Shown: piece by piece, positions 9,905-18,385 of the stretch
Position numbering within the stretch: the first letter of the stretch is position 1
Layout: each line of letters opens with the position of its first letter
DNA from: Nocardioides aurantiacus
Lineage (GTDB): Bacteria; Actinomycetota; Actinomycetes; Propionibacteriales; Nocardioidaceae
NCBI RefSeq assembly: GCF_003752505.1
Contig: NZ_RKHO01000001.1
Coordinates: forward strand, 2,542,001-2,606,000
DNA: 64,000 bases
Reading direction: 5' to 3'
The notes under the pieces: generated by a model
Told to the model about the DNA's origin: nothing
The model's input: the letters and a program-made list of their open reading frames with translations, nothing else
The model's database searches: none
Program-made: the position numbers and the translations under genes

Positions 9905-11629
9905 TCACTCGGCGCTGGTCAGCGCCTCCTTGGTCTTGGCGATGGCGAAGCCCCAGGCCTGGGACACGGTCGGCGAGGGCGGCAGCGCCACCTCGTCGGG
10001 GTTGGTCACGACGTCGAGCAGCACCGGGCCCTCGTGGGCGAAGGCCTCGCGCACCGCCTCGTCGACGTCGCCGGGCCGCTCGACGCGCACGGCGTGCAGC
10101 CCCATCGCGCGGGCGACCGCGGCGAGGTCGGGGTTGCGGAGCACGGTGCCGAACTCGGGCAGGCCGACCTGCTCCATCTCGAGCTTGACCATGCCCAGCC
10201 GCCCGTTGTCGAAGACGACGAGCTTCACCGGCAGGTCGTGTGCCACCGCCGTGATGAGGTCGCCCAGCAGCATCGTCAGGCCGCCGTCGCCGCACATCGC
10301 GACCGCCTGCCGACGCCGGTCGAGCGCGCTGGCACCCAGGGCCTGCGGCATCGCGTTGGCCATCGAGCCGAGGTTGTAGGACCCGAGCAACCGCCGGGTG
10401 CCGGTCATCCGCACGAAGCGGGAGAACCACACCGTGGCCATGCCGGTGTCGGTGGTGAAGACGGCGTCCGAGGCCGCGTGGCGGTCGACCGCGGCGGCCA
10501 GGAGCTCGGGCCTGATCAGGGCGTCGGGGTTGTCGACCTTGCGCCGCAGCAGCCCCTTCGGGGTGTGGTCGTACGCCGGGTCGGTCAACGCCTGCTGCGA
10601 CTCCTGCCAGGCGAGGTACTCCTCGCGCACCCCGTCCAGGTGCGTCCGGTCCCGGCCCTCCCGCAGCAGCGGCAGCAGCGCCTGCACGCCGAGCCCGGCG
10701 TCACCGACCAGCGGCAGATCGACGGCGAGACGGCGTCCGATGTGCGACCCGCGCACGTCCAGCTGCACCACGGTCTTCCCCTCGGGCAGGAAGTCCCGGT
10801 AGGGGAAGTCGGTGCCGACGAGCACCAGCGCGTCGCACTCGGCGAAGGCGGTGGCCGTCGCCGGGTTGCCCAGCAGCCCCGACTGGCCCACCTCGAACGG
10901 GTTGTCGTCCTCCAGGCCCTCCTTGGCCTTGAGGCTCAGCACCATCGGCGCGGCCAGGCGGTCCGCGAGCCGCAGCACCTCCTCGCGCGCGTCGACGGCG
11001 CCCCGACCGACGAGGAGCGTGACCGTGCCGGCCGCGTCCAGGGCGGCGGCGGCGGCCTGCACCGCGTCCGGGTCGGGCACGGCCCGGGGCGACTGGCGCA
11101 CGAACCGGGGCACCGGGGTGTCCTCCGGGAGGTCCAGGCCGCCCACGTCGCCCGGCAGCGTGAGGACGGCCACGCCGCGGTGCTGCAGCGCGGCGTTGCC
11201 GGCGGCCTCGATCAGGGCGGGCAGCTGGTCGACGTGGGTCACCGTCCGGTTGAACACCGCGACGTCGGCGAAGAGCGCGTCGTTGTCGACCTCCTGGAAG
11301 AACTCGCTGCCCATCTCCTCGCGCGGCACCTGGCCGCACACCGCCAGGACGGGGGCGTGGGACTTCTTCGCGTCGTACAGGCCGTTGAGGAGGTGGATGG
11401 CGCCGGGACCGACGGTGCCCATGCAGACCGCGAGGTCACCGGTGAGCTGGGCCTGGGCGGCGGCCGCGAAGGCCCCCACCTCCTCGTGGCGCACCCCGAT
11501 CCACTCGATGCGGTCCTCGCGTCGGATCGCGTCGGTGACCGGGTTGAGCGCGTCACCCACCACGCCCCACACCGACCTGACTCCGTGCTCGGCGAGGGAC
11601 TCGATCAACAGCTCGGCGACGGTGGGCAC
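9905..11629 (-). CDS. Thiamine pyrophosphate-dependent oxidase/decarboxylase (pyruvate oxidase PoxB-like)
   Basis: A 574-residue three-domain TPP enzyme. The N-terminal PYR domain has the catalytic Glu region (GVRHEEVGAFAAAAQAQLTG). A central FAD/regulatory-type domain follows. The C-terminal PP domain carries CGDGGLTMLLGDLITA…DNGRLG (GDG-x-N motif, about residue 444). Length and sequence fit pyruvate dehydrogenase (quinone)/pyruvate oxidase, which oxidatively decarboxylates pyruvate to acetate. Acetolactate synthase-like paralogues are the alternative. GTG at 11627–11629 is fixed by GAGGAG with 5 nt spacing; a longer in-frame extension has no family similarity. It is divergent from rpsT. Confidence 0.85.
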   Translation of the reverse strand: MPTVAELLIESLAEHGVRSVWGVVGDALNPVTDAIRREDRIEWIGVRHEEVGAFAAAAQAQLTGDLAVCMGTVGPGAIHLLNGLYDAKKSHAPVLAVCGQVPREEMGSEFFQEVDNDALFADVAVFNRTVTHVDQLPALIEAAGNAALQHRGVAVLTLPGDVGGLDLPEDTPVPRFVRQSPRAVPDPDAVQAAAAALDAAGTVTLLVGRGAVDAREEVLRLADRLAAPMVLSLKAKEGLEDDNPFEVGQSGLLGNPATATAFAECDALVLVGTDFPYRDFLPEGKTVVQLDVRGSHIGRRLAVDLPLVGDAGLGVQALLPLLREGRDRTHLDGVREEYLAWQESQQALTDPAYDHTPKGLLRRKVDNPDALIRPELLAAAVDRHAASDAVFTTDTGMATVWFSRFVRMTGTRRLLGSYNLGSMANAMPQALGASALDRRRQAVAMCGDGGLTMLLGDLITAVAHDLPVKLVVFDNGRLGMVKLEMEQVGLPEFGTVLRNPDLAAVARAMGLHAVRVERPGDVDEAVREAFAHEGPVLLDVVTNPDEVALPPSPTVSQAWGFAIAKTKEALTSAE

Positions 11630-11728
11630 GCGGACTCCTCGGGGGACGGTGACGGGCGTCGCTCCGGATCCGGAGCCGCCGGGGAGGACGTACCCGCACC
11701 ACCGGCCGGCGCACGTGACGACGACGAT

Positions 11729-11758
11729 TTGGCCGCCCCGGAGCCACGCTGGTAATCT
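11729..11758 (+). promoter_or_regulatory. Candidate sigma-70 promoter of rpsT
   Basis: TTGGCC and TAATCT are separated by 18 nt, upstream of a roughly 80-nt 5' UTR that ends with GAGGCGAG before the rpsT GTG. It is the best housekeeping-type promoter in the poxB-like/rpsT divergent gap. The rest of that gap (11630–11728) shows nothing else I can name. Confidence 0.5.
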
Positions 11759-11847
11759 CAGCGATCGTGTCTGGCCGCTCCGGCGAGCAGGCCGACCCAT
11801 TGACTCAGCACCACATCCACACCCGACGTAGACGAGGCGAGCCTGCA

Positions 11848-12108
11848 GTGGCCAACATCAAGTCCCAGATCAAGCGCAACCGACAGGCCGACGCCGCGCA
11901 CGAGCGCAACAAGTCGGTCAAGACGGCGCTGAAGAGCGCGGTGCGCAAGTTCCGCGCGGCCGCCGAGTCCGGTGACGCCGACCAGGCCAAGACCGCCGCC
12001 GCCGCCGCCGGCCGCCAGCTCGACAAGGCCGCCAGCAAGGGCGTCATCCACAAGAACCAGGCCGCCAACCGCAAGTCGGCGATGGCCAAGAAGGCCGCCT
12101 CGCTCTGA
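11848..12108 (+). CDS. rpsT: 30S ribosomal protein S20
   Basis: An 86-residue, very basic, helical protein that binds 16S rRNA in the bottom of the 30S body. The conserved N-terminus ([12 protein letters not shown]) and the [15 protein letters not shown] and [11 protein letters not shown] segments are diagnostic. The start is GTG; translation beginning at an upstream in-frame codon would add a non-conserved tail. It is transcribed opposite to its neighbours, with its own promoter and a strong hairpin 20 nt after the stop. Confidence 0.98.
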   Translation: MANIKSQIKRNRQADAAHERNKSVKTALKSAVRKFRAAAESGDADQAKTAAAAAGRQLDKAASKGVIHKNQAANRKSAMAKKAASL

Positions 12109-12127
12109 GGTAGTCCTCGCAGCACCA

Positions 12128-12154
12128 GGCGTCGCACCCCTCGGGTGCGGCGCC
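12128..12154 (+). terminator. rpsT terminator hairpin
   Basis: GGCG-CGCACCC is mirrored by GGGTGCG-CGCC around a short CTC loop, with one mismatch per arm. TTCG follows. It sits 20 nt after the rpsT stop and probably ends that transcript. Confidence 0.7.
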
Positions 12155-12180
12155 TTCGTGCGTCCCGGGCACCCGTGGCC

Positions 12181-12231
12181 CCCAGCGGCCTTCAGCCGCC
12201 CTCAGCGGCCCTCAGCGGCCCTCAGCGGCGG
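12181..12231 (-). repeat. Tandem 10-nt repeat at the holA 3' end
   Basis: About five head-to-tail copies of a 10-mer (minus strand GCCGCTGAGG, the outer copies slightly degenerate). Each copy contains TGA. Because 10 is not a multiple of 3, successive copies place TGA in all three frames; the first one is the holA stop. Confidence 0.8.
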
Positions 12232-13205
12232 GGGCGGGCCCGGACGACGTCGAGCACCATCTTCTCCAGGGCGTACGCCGCGTCGCTGGCCTGACCCTTG
12301 ACGTCGGCGTCGGCCCGGGCGACCGAGCGGATCGCGCGCCCCACACCGTCGGCGTCCCAGCCGTGCGACTGGCGCCGCAGCACGTCGATCTTCCACGGCG
12401 GCACCCCGACCTCCCGGGCGAGGTCGTTGTTGCGCATCCCCCGCGGGGCGCCCATGAACTTGGCCAGCCCGCGCAGGCTCCCCGCCAGGGCGCTGGTCAC
12501 CAGCACCGGCGCGGTGCCGCGCTCCAGCGCCCAGCGGAGCTCCTCGAGCGCCTCGGCCGCCTGGCCGTGCAGGGCGAGGTCGGCGACCGCGAAGGACTTG
12601 GCCTCGGCCCGGCCGCCGAAGTAGCGCTTGACCATCTCGGTGGTCAGGGTCGAGCCCTCGAAGTCGCTGGCCAGCTGGTGGGCGGCCGCCGCCAGCGAAC
12701 GCAGGTCCTGCCCGACGGCCTGCACCAGGAACTCGGCGGCGTCCGGCTCGATGCGGGAGCCGTGGCCGCGCAGCTCCTGGCCGACGAAGCCGGGCAGCTC
12801 GCTGGGTCGCGGCGAGGCCGACTTGACCTCCACGACGCGCTCCAGCTTGCGCAGCCGGGTCAGCACGCCGCTGCCCTTCTGGCCCCCGCCGTGGGCGAGG
12901 ACCAGCGCCACGTCGTCGGCCGGCGAGGCGGCGTACTGCAGGAGGCCGGGGACGGACTCCTCGGGCAGCTCCTCAAGCCGGCGCACGACCACGCAGCGGA
13001 TGCTCGAGAACAGCGACGGGGCGGCGAGGTCGCCGAGCACGGCCATCGTGAGCGTGGCTGCGTCGGTCTCGGACAGCTCGGCGTCGGCGTCGTGCCGGCG
13101 GACCTGCTCGCGGACGGCGCGCACGGCGCGCTCCCCCAGGAACTCCTCCGGACCCGTCACCAGGGTCACGTGACCCAGCGCCGGCCGGCTCTCCGCGCGT
13201 GCCAT
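12222..13205 (-). CDS. holA: DNA polymerase III subunit delta
   Basis: A 327-residue clamp-loader subunit that opens the beta sliding clamp. The N-terminal AAA+-like domain begins LVTGPEEFLGERAVRAVREQ. The middle lid domain includes VQAVGQDLRSLAAAAHQLASDF, and the C-terminal helical collar domain ends ALEKMVLDVVRARP. Its place directly after comEC/comEA is conserved in actinobacteria. ATG at 13203–13205 starts the family N-terminus, with GAAGGT 6 nt upstream as a possible leaderless -10. The stop lies in the first unit of a 10-nt tandem repeat. Confidence 0.95.
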   Translation of the reverse strand: MARAESRPALGHVTLVTGPEEFLGERAVRAVREQVRRHDADAELSETDAATLTMAVLGDLAAPSLFSSIRCVVVRRLEELPEESVPGLLQYAASPADDVALVLAHGGGQKGSGVLTRLRKLERVVEVKSASPRPSELPGFVGQELRGHGSRIEPDAAEFLVQAVGQDLRSLAAAAHQLASDFEGSTLTTEMVKRYFGGRAEAKSFAVADLALHGQAAEALEELRWALERGTAPVLVTSALAGSLRGLAKFMGAPRGMRNNDLAREVGVPPWKIDVLRRQSHGWDADGVGRAIRSVARADADVKGQASDAAYALEKMVLDVVRARPRR

Positions 13206-13249
13206 GGCCCGACCTTCTCACGCGGCTCCGACAGTCCCCGGACGCAGGG

Positions 13250-14107
13250 TCAGGGCGTGAGGTGGCCGGCCACGACCGTGCGGGTCGCGCCGCCGACCCA
13301 GAGCGCACCGTCGTCGTCACGCTCGACGTGGACCCGGCCGTCGCGACCCACGGCGGTGCCCTGACGGACGACGTACGACGCGGGCAGGACGCCCTCGCCG
13401 ACCAGCCACACCGCGAACCCCGCGTTGAGGCTGCCGGTCACCGGGTCCTCCGGGACCGAGAGGCCGGGGCAGAACGCCCGCACCTCGTACGCCGCCCCGA
13501 GACGCGCCGCCTCGGCCGCGTCATGGGCGCCGATCACCCCCAGCTCCAGCCCCTGCATGGCGGCGAGGTCGGGCGCGAGGTCGAGCACGGTCCGGGCGTC
13601 CCGCAGCTGCAGCCCCAGCCACCCCGGCCCGTTGTCGATCCACGCCGCCCGCAGCACCCGGTCGGGCTCGACCCGCAGGGCCGCCACCGCCCGCTCGAGG
13701 GTGGCGGCGTCGACCGGGCCGGACCGCAGGAACCCCGGCGCGCGGAAGGCCCGGCGGTCCGAGCCGGGCGAGGCGCGCACCTCGACCAGCCCGAGCCCGC
13801 ACTCCTGCACCACGACGTCCTCGCGGGCGGGGACGCCGCCCCCCTCGAGCCAGGCGTGGGCGGTGCCCAGCGTCGGGTGGCCGGCGAACGGCAGCTCCTC
13901 GGCGGGGGTGAAGATCCGCACCCGGTAGTCCGCGCCGGCCTCCCGCGGCGGCAGCAGGAACGTCGTCTCGCTCAGGTTGGTCCACCGGGCGAAGGCCGCC
14001 AGGGTCGCGTCGTCGAGCCCCTCGGCCCCGTGCACCACCGCCACCGGGTTGCCGCTGAGCGGCCCGTCGGCGAAGACGTCGACCCAGGACACGGGGAGGC
14101 TGGTCAT
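13250..14107 (-). CDS. PhzF family isomerase/epimerase-like protein
   Basis: A 285-residue protein with the double hotdog/diaminopimelate epimerase-like fold of PhzF. The general acid/base Glu is E47 in NLSETTF. The second half carries FAGHPTLGTAHAWL and VTGSLNAGFAVWL, matching the G-H-P and S/G-x-N active-site segments. PhzF isomerises trans-2,3-dihydro-3-hydroxyanthranilate in phenazine producers, but no phenazine genes are nearby, so this is a family assignment with unknown substrate. It lies between comEC and holA on the same strand, with separate spacing on both sides. Confidence 0.88.
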   Translation of the reverse strand: MTSLPVSWVDVFADGPLSGNPVAVVHGAEGLDDATLAAFARWTNLSETTFLLPPREAGADYRVRIFTPAEELPFAGHPTLGTAHAWLEGGGVPAREDVVVQECGLGLVEVRASPGSDRRAFRAPGFLRSGPVDAATLERAVAALRVEPDRVLRAAWIDNGPGWLGLQLRDARTVLDLAPDLAAMQGLELGVIGAHDAAEAARLGAAYEVRAFCPGLSVPEDPVTGSLNAGFAVWLVGEGVLPASYVVRQGTAVGRDGRVHVERDDDGALWVGGATRTVVAGHLTP

Positions 14108-14136
14108 GCGACCCAGCCTTCCAGGACCCTGCCGCG

Positions 14137-16434
14137 TCAGTCACGGCTCCCCACCACCGCCGGCCCACTGCCGCCCGCGGGGACCACGACCGCGACGTCG
14201 CCGTCGCGGTCGGTGCGAGCGACCCGCATGCCGGCGTCACGGAGCAACGCGCTCAGCGACGGAGCGGGGTGGCCGTAGTCGTTGTCCTCCCCCACCGAGA
14301 CCACGGCCAGCCGGGCGCCGGTCGCGCGGACCAGGTCGGGGTCCTGGCTCGCGCTGCCGTGGTGGGCGACCTTGAGGACGTCGGCCTCGATGCCGCCGGT
14401 CTCGCGCAGCAACCGGGACTGCGAGGCCTCCTCCTCGTCGCCCATGAGCAGCAGCCGGACGCCGCGGGTGCGCACCAGCAGCACGACGCTCGAGTCGTTG
14501 GGCGGCGACTCCGACGCGGCCGGGGGCGGACCGGCCGGGGCGACGACCTGCCACTCCAGGTCGCCGAGCCGCCTGGTCCCGGCGTACGTCGCCCGCTGCA
14601 CCGGCACCCCCGCCGCGGCCGCCACCCGGGCCACCTCACGGGCGCCGCCGGCCGGCTCGGCGAGGCCGGTCACCTCGACCGCGCCGACGCGACGCCCGCG
14701 CAGCACCCCCGCGAGCCCGTCGACGTGGTCGGCGTGGAAGTGGGTCAGCACGACCAGCGGCACGTCCTCGACGCCCAGCCGGCGCAGGCAGCGGTCGGCC
14801 GCGGCCGGGTCCGGACCGGCGTCGACGACGAGCGCCCGGCCGGGACCCACCCGCAGCACCAGGGCATCGCCCTGCCCGACGTCGCACGCCACCATCACCC
14901 ACCCCCGCGGCGGCCAGCCCGGGCTGGGCAGCGGCACCAGCAGCGCCACCAGCGCGAGCGAGGCCAGCACCACGCTCGTCGTGCGCCGCGCCAGGACGTG
15001 CCCCAGCAGCACCGTGACCGCCAGGCAGGTCAGGCTGAGCAGCGTCAGCCCGAGCGCGGTGGTCGGCCACGAGGCCGACGCCGACGGCAGGTCGGCCGCC
15101 CGCTGCGCCACGGCGACGATCCAGCTCGCGCACCACGCCGCCGGGGCCGCCACCACCGCGCCCAGCCAGGGCCAGACGAGCCCCACCACCCCGCCCGCGA
15201 GCCCGAGCACCGTGGCCGGTCCGACGGCCGGCGCCACCAGCAGGTTGGCCAGCACCGCCACGAGGCTCACCTGGCCCGACAGTGCTGCGACCAGCGGGGT
15301 GCAGGCGAGCTGGGCGGCGAGCGGCACCGAGACCGCCTCGGCGACCCAGCGCGGCACCCACCGCACCATCCGGTCGCGCCAGGCGGGTGCCAGCCACACG
15401 ATCCCGGCCGTCGCGAGGGCGGACAGCGCGAACCCGGCCGAGAGTGCGAGCCACGGGTCGAGCAGCAGCAGGCCCAGGACCGCGGCGCCCAGCGCCCGGG
15501 TGGCCTGCCGGCGACCGTGCGAGCCCAGCGCCAGCAGGCCCACCACCCCCATCGCCGCCGCCCGCACCACGCTCGGCTCGGTGCGGGCCAGCAGCACGAA
15601 CCCGGCCACCCCGAGCAGCCCGACCACCAGCAGCCCCCGAGCCCGTACGCCGGCCCAGCGGGCCAGCAGCAGCAGGCTGCCGACCACGAGCGTCAGGTTG
15701 GTGCCGGAGACGGCCAGCAGGTGGGTCAGCCCGGCGGTGCGGAAGTCCTCGGCGACCCCCTCGGGCATCGCCGTGTCGTCCCCGTCGACCAGGGCGGGCA
15801 CCAGCGCCCGGGGTGCGGGGGGCCGGTCGGCCACTGCCTCGCGGATCGAGGCCCGCAGCGCCGCGGCGCCCCCGAGCAGCGGACCCGGCACGTCGACCAC
15901 GCGGGGCGGTCCCCGGGGACCCAGCACGGCGGCGAGGTCGCGGCTGCGCGGCGGCGCGAGCCGGCCCGACGTCTCCACGCGGCTGCCCAGCTCCACCCGC
16001 GACCACGCGGTGTCGCCCAGGAGCAGCACCGGGGCGCGCACCGCGTGCGCCCGCCCCCGACCGCTGACCTGCTCCACCCGGGCACGCACCAGCACCACGT
16101 CGCCGAACCGGCCCGGTCGCAGCACCGGGTCGGAGGTGGTCACCAGCTCGACCTGCACCACGGCGCGCTGCCGGGCGAGGTCGGCCACCGGGCCCGACCC
16201 CACCCCGTCGACCCGGAGCAGCACCGAGGACACGACGCCGACCCCGCAGCACACCCAGACCAGCAGCGTGGTGGTGTCGCGACCCCGCCGACGCAGTCGC
16301 GCCCACACCATGCCCACGACCGCCACCACCGGCACGGCCGACCACGCGGGTGCCAGCACGGCGAGCAGTGCGCTCCCCCACGCCACGAGCGCCAGCGCCG
16401 GCAGCCGCAGGTCGTCGACCGACGGCGGCCTCAC
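14137..16434 (-). CDS. comEC: ComEC/Rec2 competence DNA channel
   Basis: A 765-residue polytopic membrane protein that carries single-stranded DNA across the membrane during natural transformation. An N-terminal DUF4131-like TM/OB region (about 1–200) precedes the Competence domain with many TM helices (about 210–470; LLAVSGTNLTLVVGSLLLLAR). A C-terminal metallo-beta-lactamase domain (about 500–750) contains HFHADHVDG (about residue 560) and HHGSASQDP, so its nuclease-like metal site looks intact. The GTG start overlaps the comEA stop by 4 nt (GTGA). Whether the organism is transformable cannot be told from this locus. Confidence 0.95.
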   Translation of the reverse strand: MRPPSVDDLRLPALALVAWGSALLAVLAPAWSAVPVVAVVGMVWARLRRRGRDTTTLLVWVCCGVGVVSSVLLRVDGVGSGPVADLARQRAVVQVELVTTSDPVLRPGRFGDVVLVRARVEQVSGRGRAHAVRAPVLLLGDTAWSRVELGSRVETSGRLAPPRSRDLAAVLGPRGPPRVVDVPGPLLGGAAALRASIREAVADRPPAPRALVPALVDGDDTAMPEGVAEDFRTAGLTHLLAVSGTNLTLVVGSLLLLARWAGVRARGLLVVGLLGVAGFVLLARTEPSVVRAAAMGVVGLLALGSHGRRQATRALGAAVLGLLLLDPWLALSAGFALSALATAGIVWLAPAWRDRMVRWVPRWVAEAVSVPLAAQLACTPLVAALSGQVSLVAVLANLLVAPAVGPATVLGLAGGVVGLVWPWLGAVVAAPAAWCASWIVAVAQRAADLPSASASWPTTALGLTLLSLTCLAVTVLLGHVLARRTTSVVLASLALVALLVPLPSPGWPPRGWVMVACDVGQGDALVLRVGPGRALVVDAGPDPAAADRCLRRLGVEDVPLVVLTHFHADHVDGLAGVLRGRRVGAVEVTGLAEPAGGAREVARVAAAAGVPVQRATYAGTRRLGDLEWQVVAPAGPPPAASESPPNDSSVVLLVRTRGVRLLLMGDEEEASQSRLLRETGGIEADVLKVAHHGSASQDPDLVRATGARLAVVSVGEDNDYGHPAPSLSALLRDAGMRVARTDRDGDVAVVVPAGGSGPAVVGSRD

Positions 16435-17435
16435 AGGGTGACGTGGGGGGCGATCTCGGCGAGCGTCTTGTCACCGATGCCGTCCACCTCGAGCAGCTCG
16501 TCCACGGCCGTGAAGGAGCCGTGCGTGCTGCGCCAGTCGAGGATCTTCTGCGCCGTCACCGGGCCCACCCCCGGCAACGTCTCGAGCTGCTCGGGCGTCG
16601 CGGCGTTGAGGCTGACCAGCGCCCCTGCGGGGTCCGGCGCGGCCTGCGCCGCTCCCGCCGCCGCTCCCCCGGGCCCGGCCGGCACAGCCGCGGCGACCGG
16701 CGCGCCGACCAGCACCTGCTCCCCGTCCACCAGGACACGGGCCAGGTTGAGGCCCCGCAGGTCGACCCCCTGCCGGGCGCCACCGGCGTGCTCCAGGGCG
16801 TCCACCACCCGCGACCCGGCCGGGAGCGTGGCCACGCCGGGACGACGGACCTTGCCGGCCACGTCGACCACGACCGTCGCACCGGGCGACCCCGTCCCCG
16901 ACGGGGTGGCCGCCGAGCCCGTCGACGCACCCGGGGAGTCCGGCGGCGACGCCGAAGGCGTCAGCTCGGCCAGCGGCTCGGCGGAGGCGGGGGCGCGGTC
17001 GAGCGCGACCGGCCGCGGGCTCCCCCGCTGCCAGACGTAGGCCGCCAGGGCGATCCCCGCCACGACGAGCAGCACCACCAGCAGCGCCTGCCCGCGCTGC
17101 AGGCCCACCCGACCCCGCACCGTGCTCGGCAGCGCATCGGCCACCCACGCACGGGCCCCACCACCGAGCCGCGCCCCCACCCCCGGCGGCCGCTGACGCG
17201 CGTGCCGACCCACGGGCCGGACCACGACCGGCGGCCCGACCAGCGGCCCGGCCGGCGGACCGGCCCCGCCCTCGGCCCCGGGCGGCTCCTCGACGGCGTC
17301 CGGCACCTCCCAGGGCGCCGGCTCGTCGTCGACGCGCCGCAACCCGGCCGCCTCCAGCTCCCGCCCCAGCAGCTCGAGCCGACGACGGGCCGCCGCGGCG
17401 ACCTCCTCCTGCGACTGCCTGCCCCTGCCGACCAT
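16431..17435 (-). CDS. comEA: ComEA-like DNA-binding protein
   Basis: A 334-residue membrane-anchored DNA receptor. A cytoplasmic Pro/Arg-rich N-terminus (about 1–110) precedes one TM helix (about 116–135, LLVVLLVVAGIALAAYVW). A Pro/Ser linker and a SLBB-type domain (about 185–240, VVVDVAGKVRRPGVATLPAGSRV) follow. The C-terminal helix-hairpin-helix pair (LNAATPEQLETLPGVGPVTAQKI; LLEVDGIGDKTLAEI) binds DNA. The ATG lies 7 nt after TAGCGT, so a leaderless comEA-comEC operon is likely. The order comEA-comEC-holA is typical. Confidence 0.93.
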   Translation of the reverse strand: MVGRGRQSQEEVAAAARRRLELLGRELEAAGLRRVDDEPAPWEVPDAVEEPPGAEGGAGPPAGPLVGPPVVVRPVGRHARQRPPGVGARLGGGARAWVADALPSTVRGRVGLQRGQALLVVLLVVAGIALAAYVWQRGSPRPVALDRAPASAEPLAELTPSASPPDSPGASTGSAATPSGTGSPGATVVVDVAGKVRRPGVATLPAGSRVVDALEHAGGARQGVDLRGLNLARVLVDGEQVLVGAPVAAAVPAGPGGAAAGAAQAAPDPAGALVSLNAATPEQLETLPGVGPVTAQKILDWRSTHGSFTAVDELLEVDGIGDKTLAEIAPHVTL

Positions 17436-17442
17436 GACCGCG

Positions 17443-17448
17443 ACGCTA
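17443..17448 (-). promoter_or_regulatory. -10 box TAGCGT for comEA-comEC
   Basis: TAGCGT ends 7 nt before the comEA ATG, predicting a leaderless transcript that starts in the gap after degV. Confidence 0.5.
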
Positions 17449-17502
17449 GGAAGCGGGCGCCGCCCCCACCAGGGCCACGCGGCACCCTGTGGACGACGCG
17501 GG

Positions 17503-18372
17503 TCAGGAACCCGCCTGTGGAGGCCGGGGCGCCACCACCACGGCGACCATCCCCGGTCCGACGTGGGCGCCGAGCACGGCGCCGATCTCGACCAGCGCGA
17601 CGTCGCGACCCTCGAGCTGCTCGGCCAGCCGCCCGCCCAGCACGGAGACGAGGGCCGTGGCGCGCTCCTCGGACTCGAGGTGGGCGACCGCCACGTCGAC
17701 CGGGCCGGTGGCCGCCTCCGTGGCGAGGACCTCGAGCCGCTGCAGCGCCTTGCCGGCCGTGCGCACCTTCTCGAAGGCGCCGACCCGGCCGTCGGTGAGC
17801 CTGAGGATCGGCTTGACCGCGAGCGCCGAGCCGACGAGGGCGGCCGCCGCGCCCACCCGTCCACCGCGACGCAGGTGCTCGAGCGTGTCGACGTAGAACA
17901 GCGACGTGGTGGCCTCCCCGCGGGCCCGGGCGACCTCCGCCGCCCGCGCGGCCGGCTCCCCCGCCGCCAGTGCGTCAGCGGCGGAGAGCACCGCGAACCC
18001 GGTGCCCATCCCCACCTGGCGGGTGTCGACGACGTGCACCGGGACGCTCGCCCGTCGCGCGGCCAGCCGGGCCGACTCGACGGTGCCGCTGAGCTCGCCG
18101 GAGATGTGGACCGAGACGATCTCGTCGTGGCCCTCGCGCACCAGCTGCTCGTAGACGGCGAGCACGACCTCGGGGCCCGGTCGCGAGGTGGACACCGAGC
18201 GGCGTCGGTCGCGCAGCGCCGCCGCGAGGCGACGGGGCGAGGCGGCCTCGCTGCCCTCCTCGTGCGCGGTGCCGCCGATGACCACCTGCAGCGGCACGAC
18301 CCGGACACCCCGCCGTTCGGCGGTCTCCTGCGACAGCGAGGCCGTCGAGTCGGTGACCAGGGCGACGGGCAT
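17503..18372 (-). CDS. DegV family fatty-acid-binding protein
   Basis: A 289-residue DegV-family protein (FakB-like, binds a long-chain fatty acid in a tunnel). The N-terminus VALVTDSTASL and the HISGELSGTVESARLAA and DTRQVGMGTGFAVL segments carry the Thr/Ser and Arg residues that hold the lipid carboxylate. The second domain begins near residue 150 (FYVDTLEHLRRGGRVG). ATG at 18370–18372 matches the family N-terminus and has TAGCCT 7 nt upstream; the frame remains open for 14 more codons, but those are not conserved. A position beside comEA is common in actinobacteria. Confidence 0.92.
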   Translation of the reverse strand: MPVALVTDSTASLSQETAERRGVRVVPLQVVIGGTAHEEGSEAASPRRLAAALRDRRRSVSTSRPGPEVVLAVYEQLVREGHDEIVSVHISGELSGTVESARLAARRASVPVHVVDTRQVGMGTGFAVLSAADALAAGEPAARAAEVARARGEATTSLFYVDTLEHLRRGGRVGAAAALVGSALAVKPILRLTDGRVGAFEKVRTAGKALQRLEVLATEAATGPVDVAVAHLESEERATALVSVLGGRLAEQLEGRDVALVEIGAVLGAHVGPGMVAVVVAPRPPQAGS

Positions 18373-18379
18373 GGCGCTC

Positions 18380-18385
18380 AGGCTA
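18380..18385 (-). promoter_or_regulatory. -10 box TAGCCT for degV
   Basis: TAGCCT ends 7 nt before the degV ATG. Its first three bases are the TAG stop codon of the upstream MFS gene, so stop codon and promoter share bases. Confidence 0.5.

Noticed and set aside
7583-11755. A 1390-codon plus-strand open frame opposite the S9 peptidase and TPP enzyme
   Set aside because: It has no domain, is His/Arg/Gly-rich as expected of antisense in GC-rich DNA, and both opposite-strand genes have clear motifs.
12181-12231. CRISPR-like repeats
   Set aside because: The unit is 10 nt and head-to-tail without spacers; no cas gene is present.
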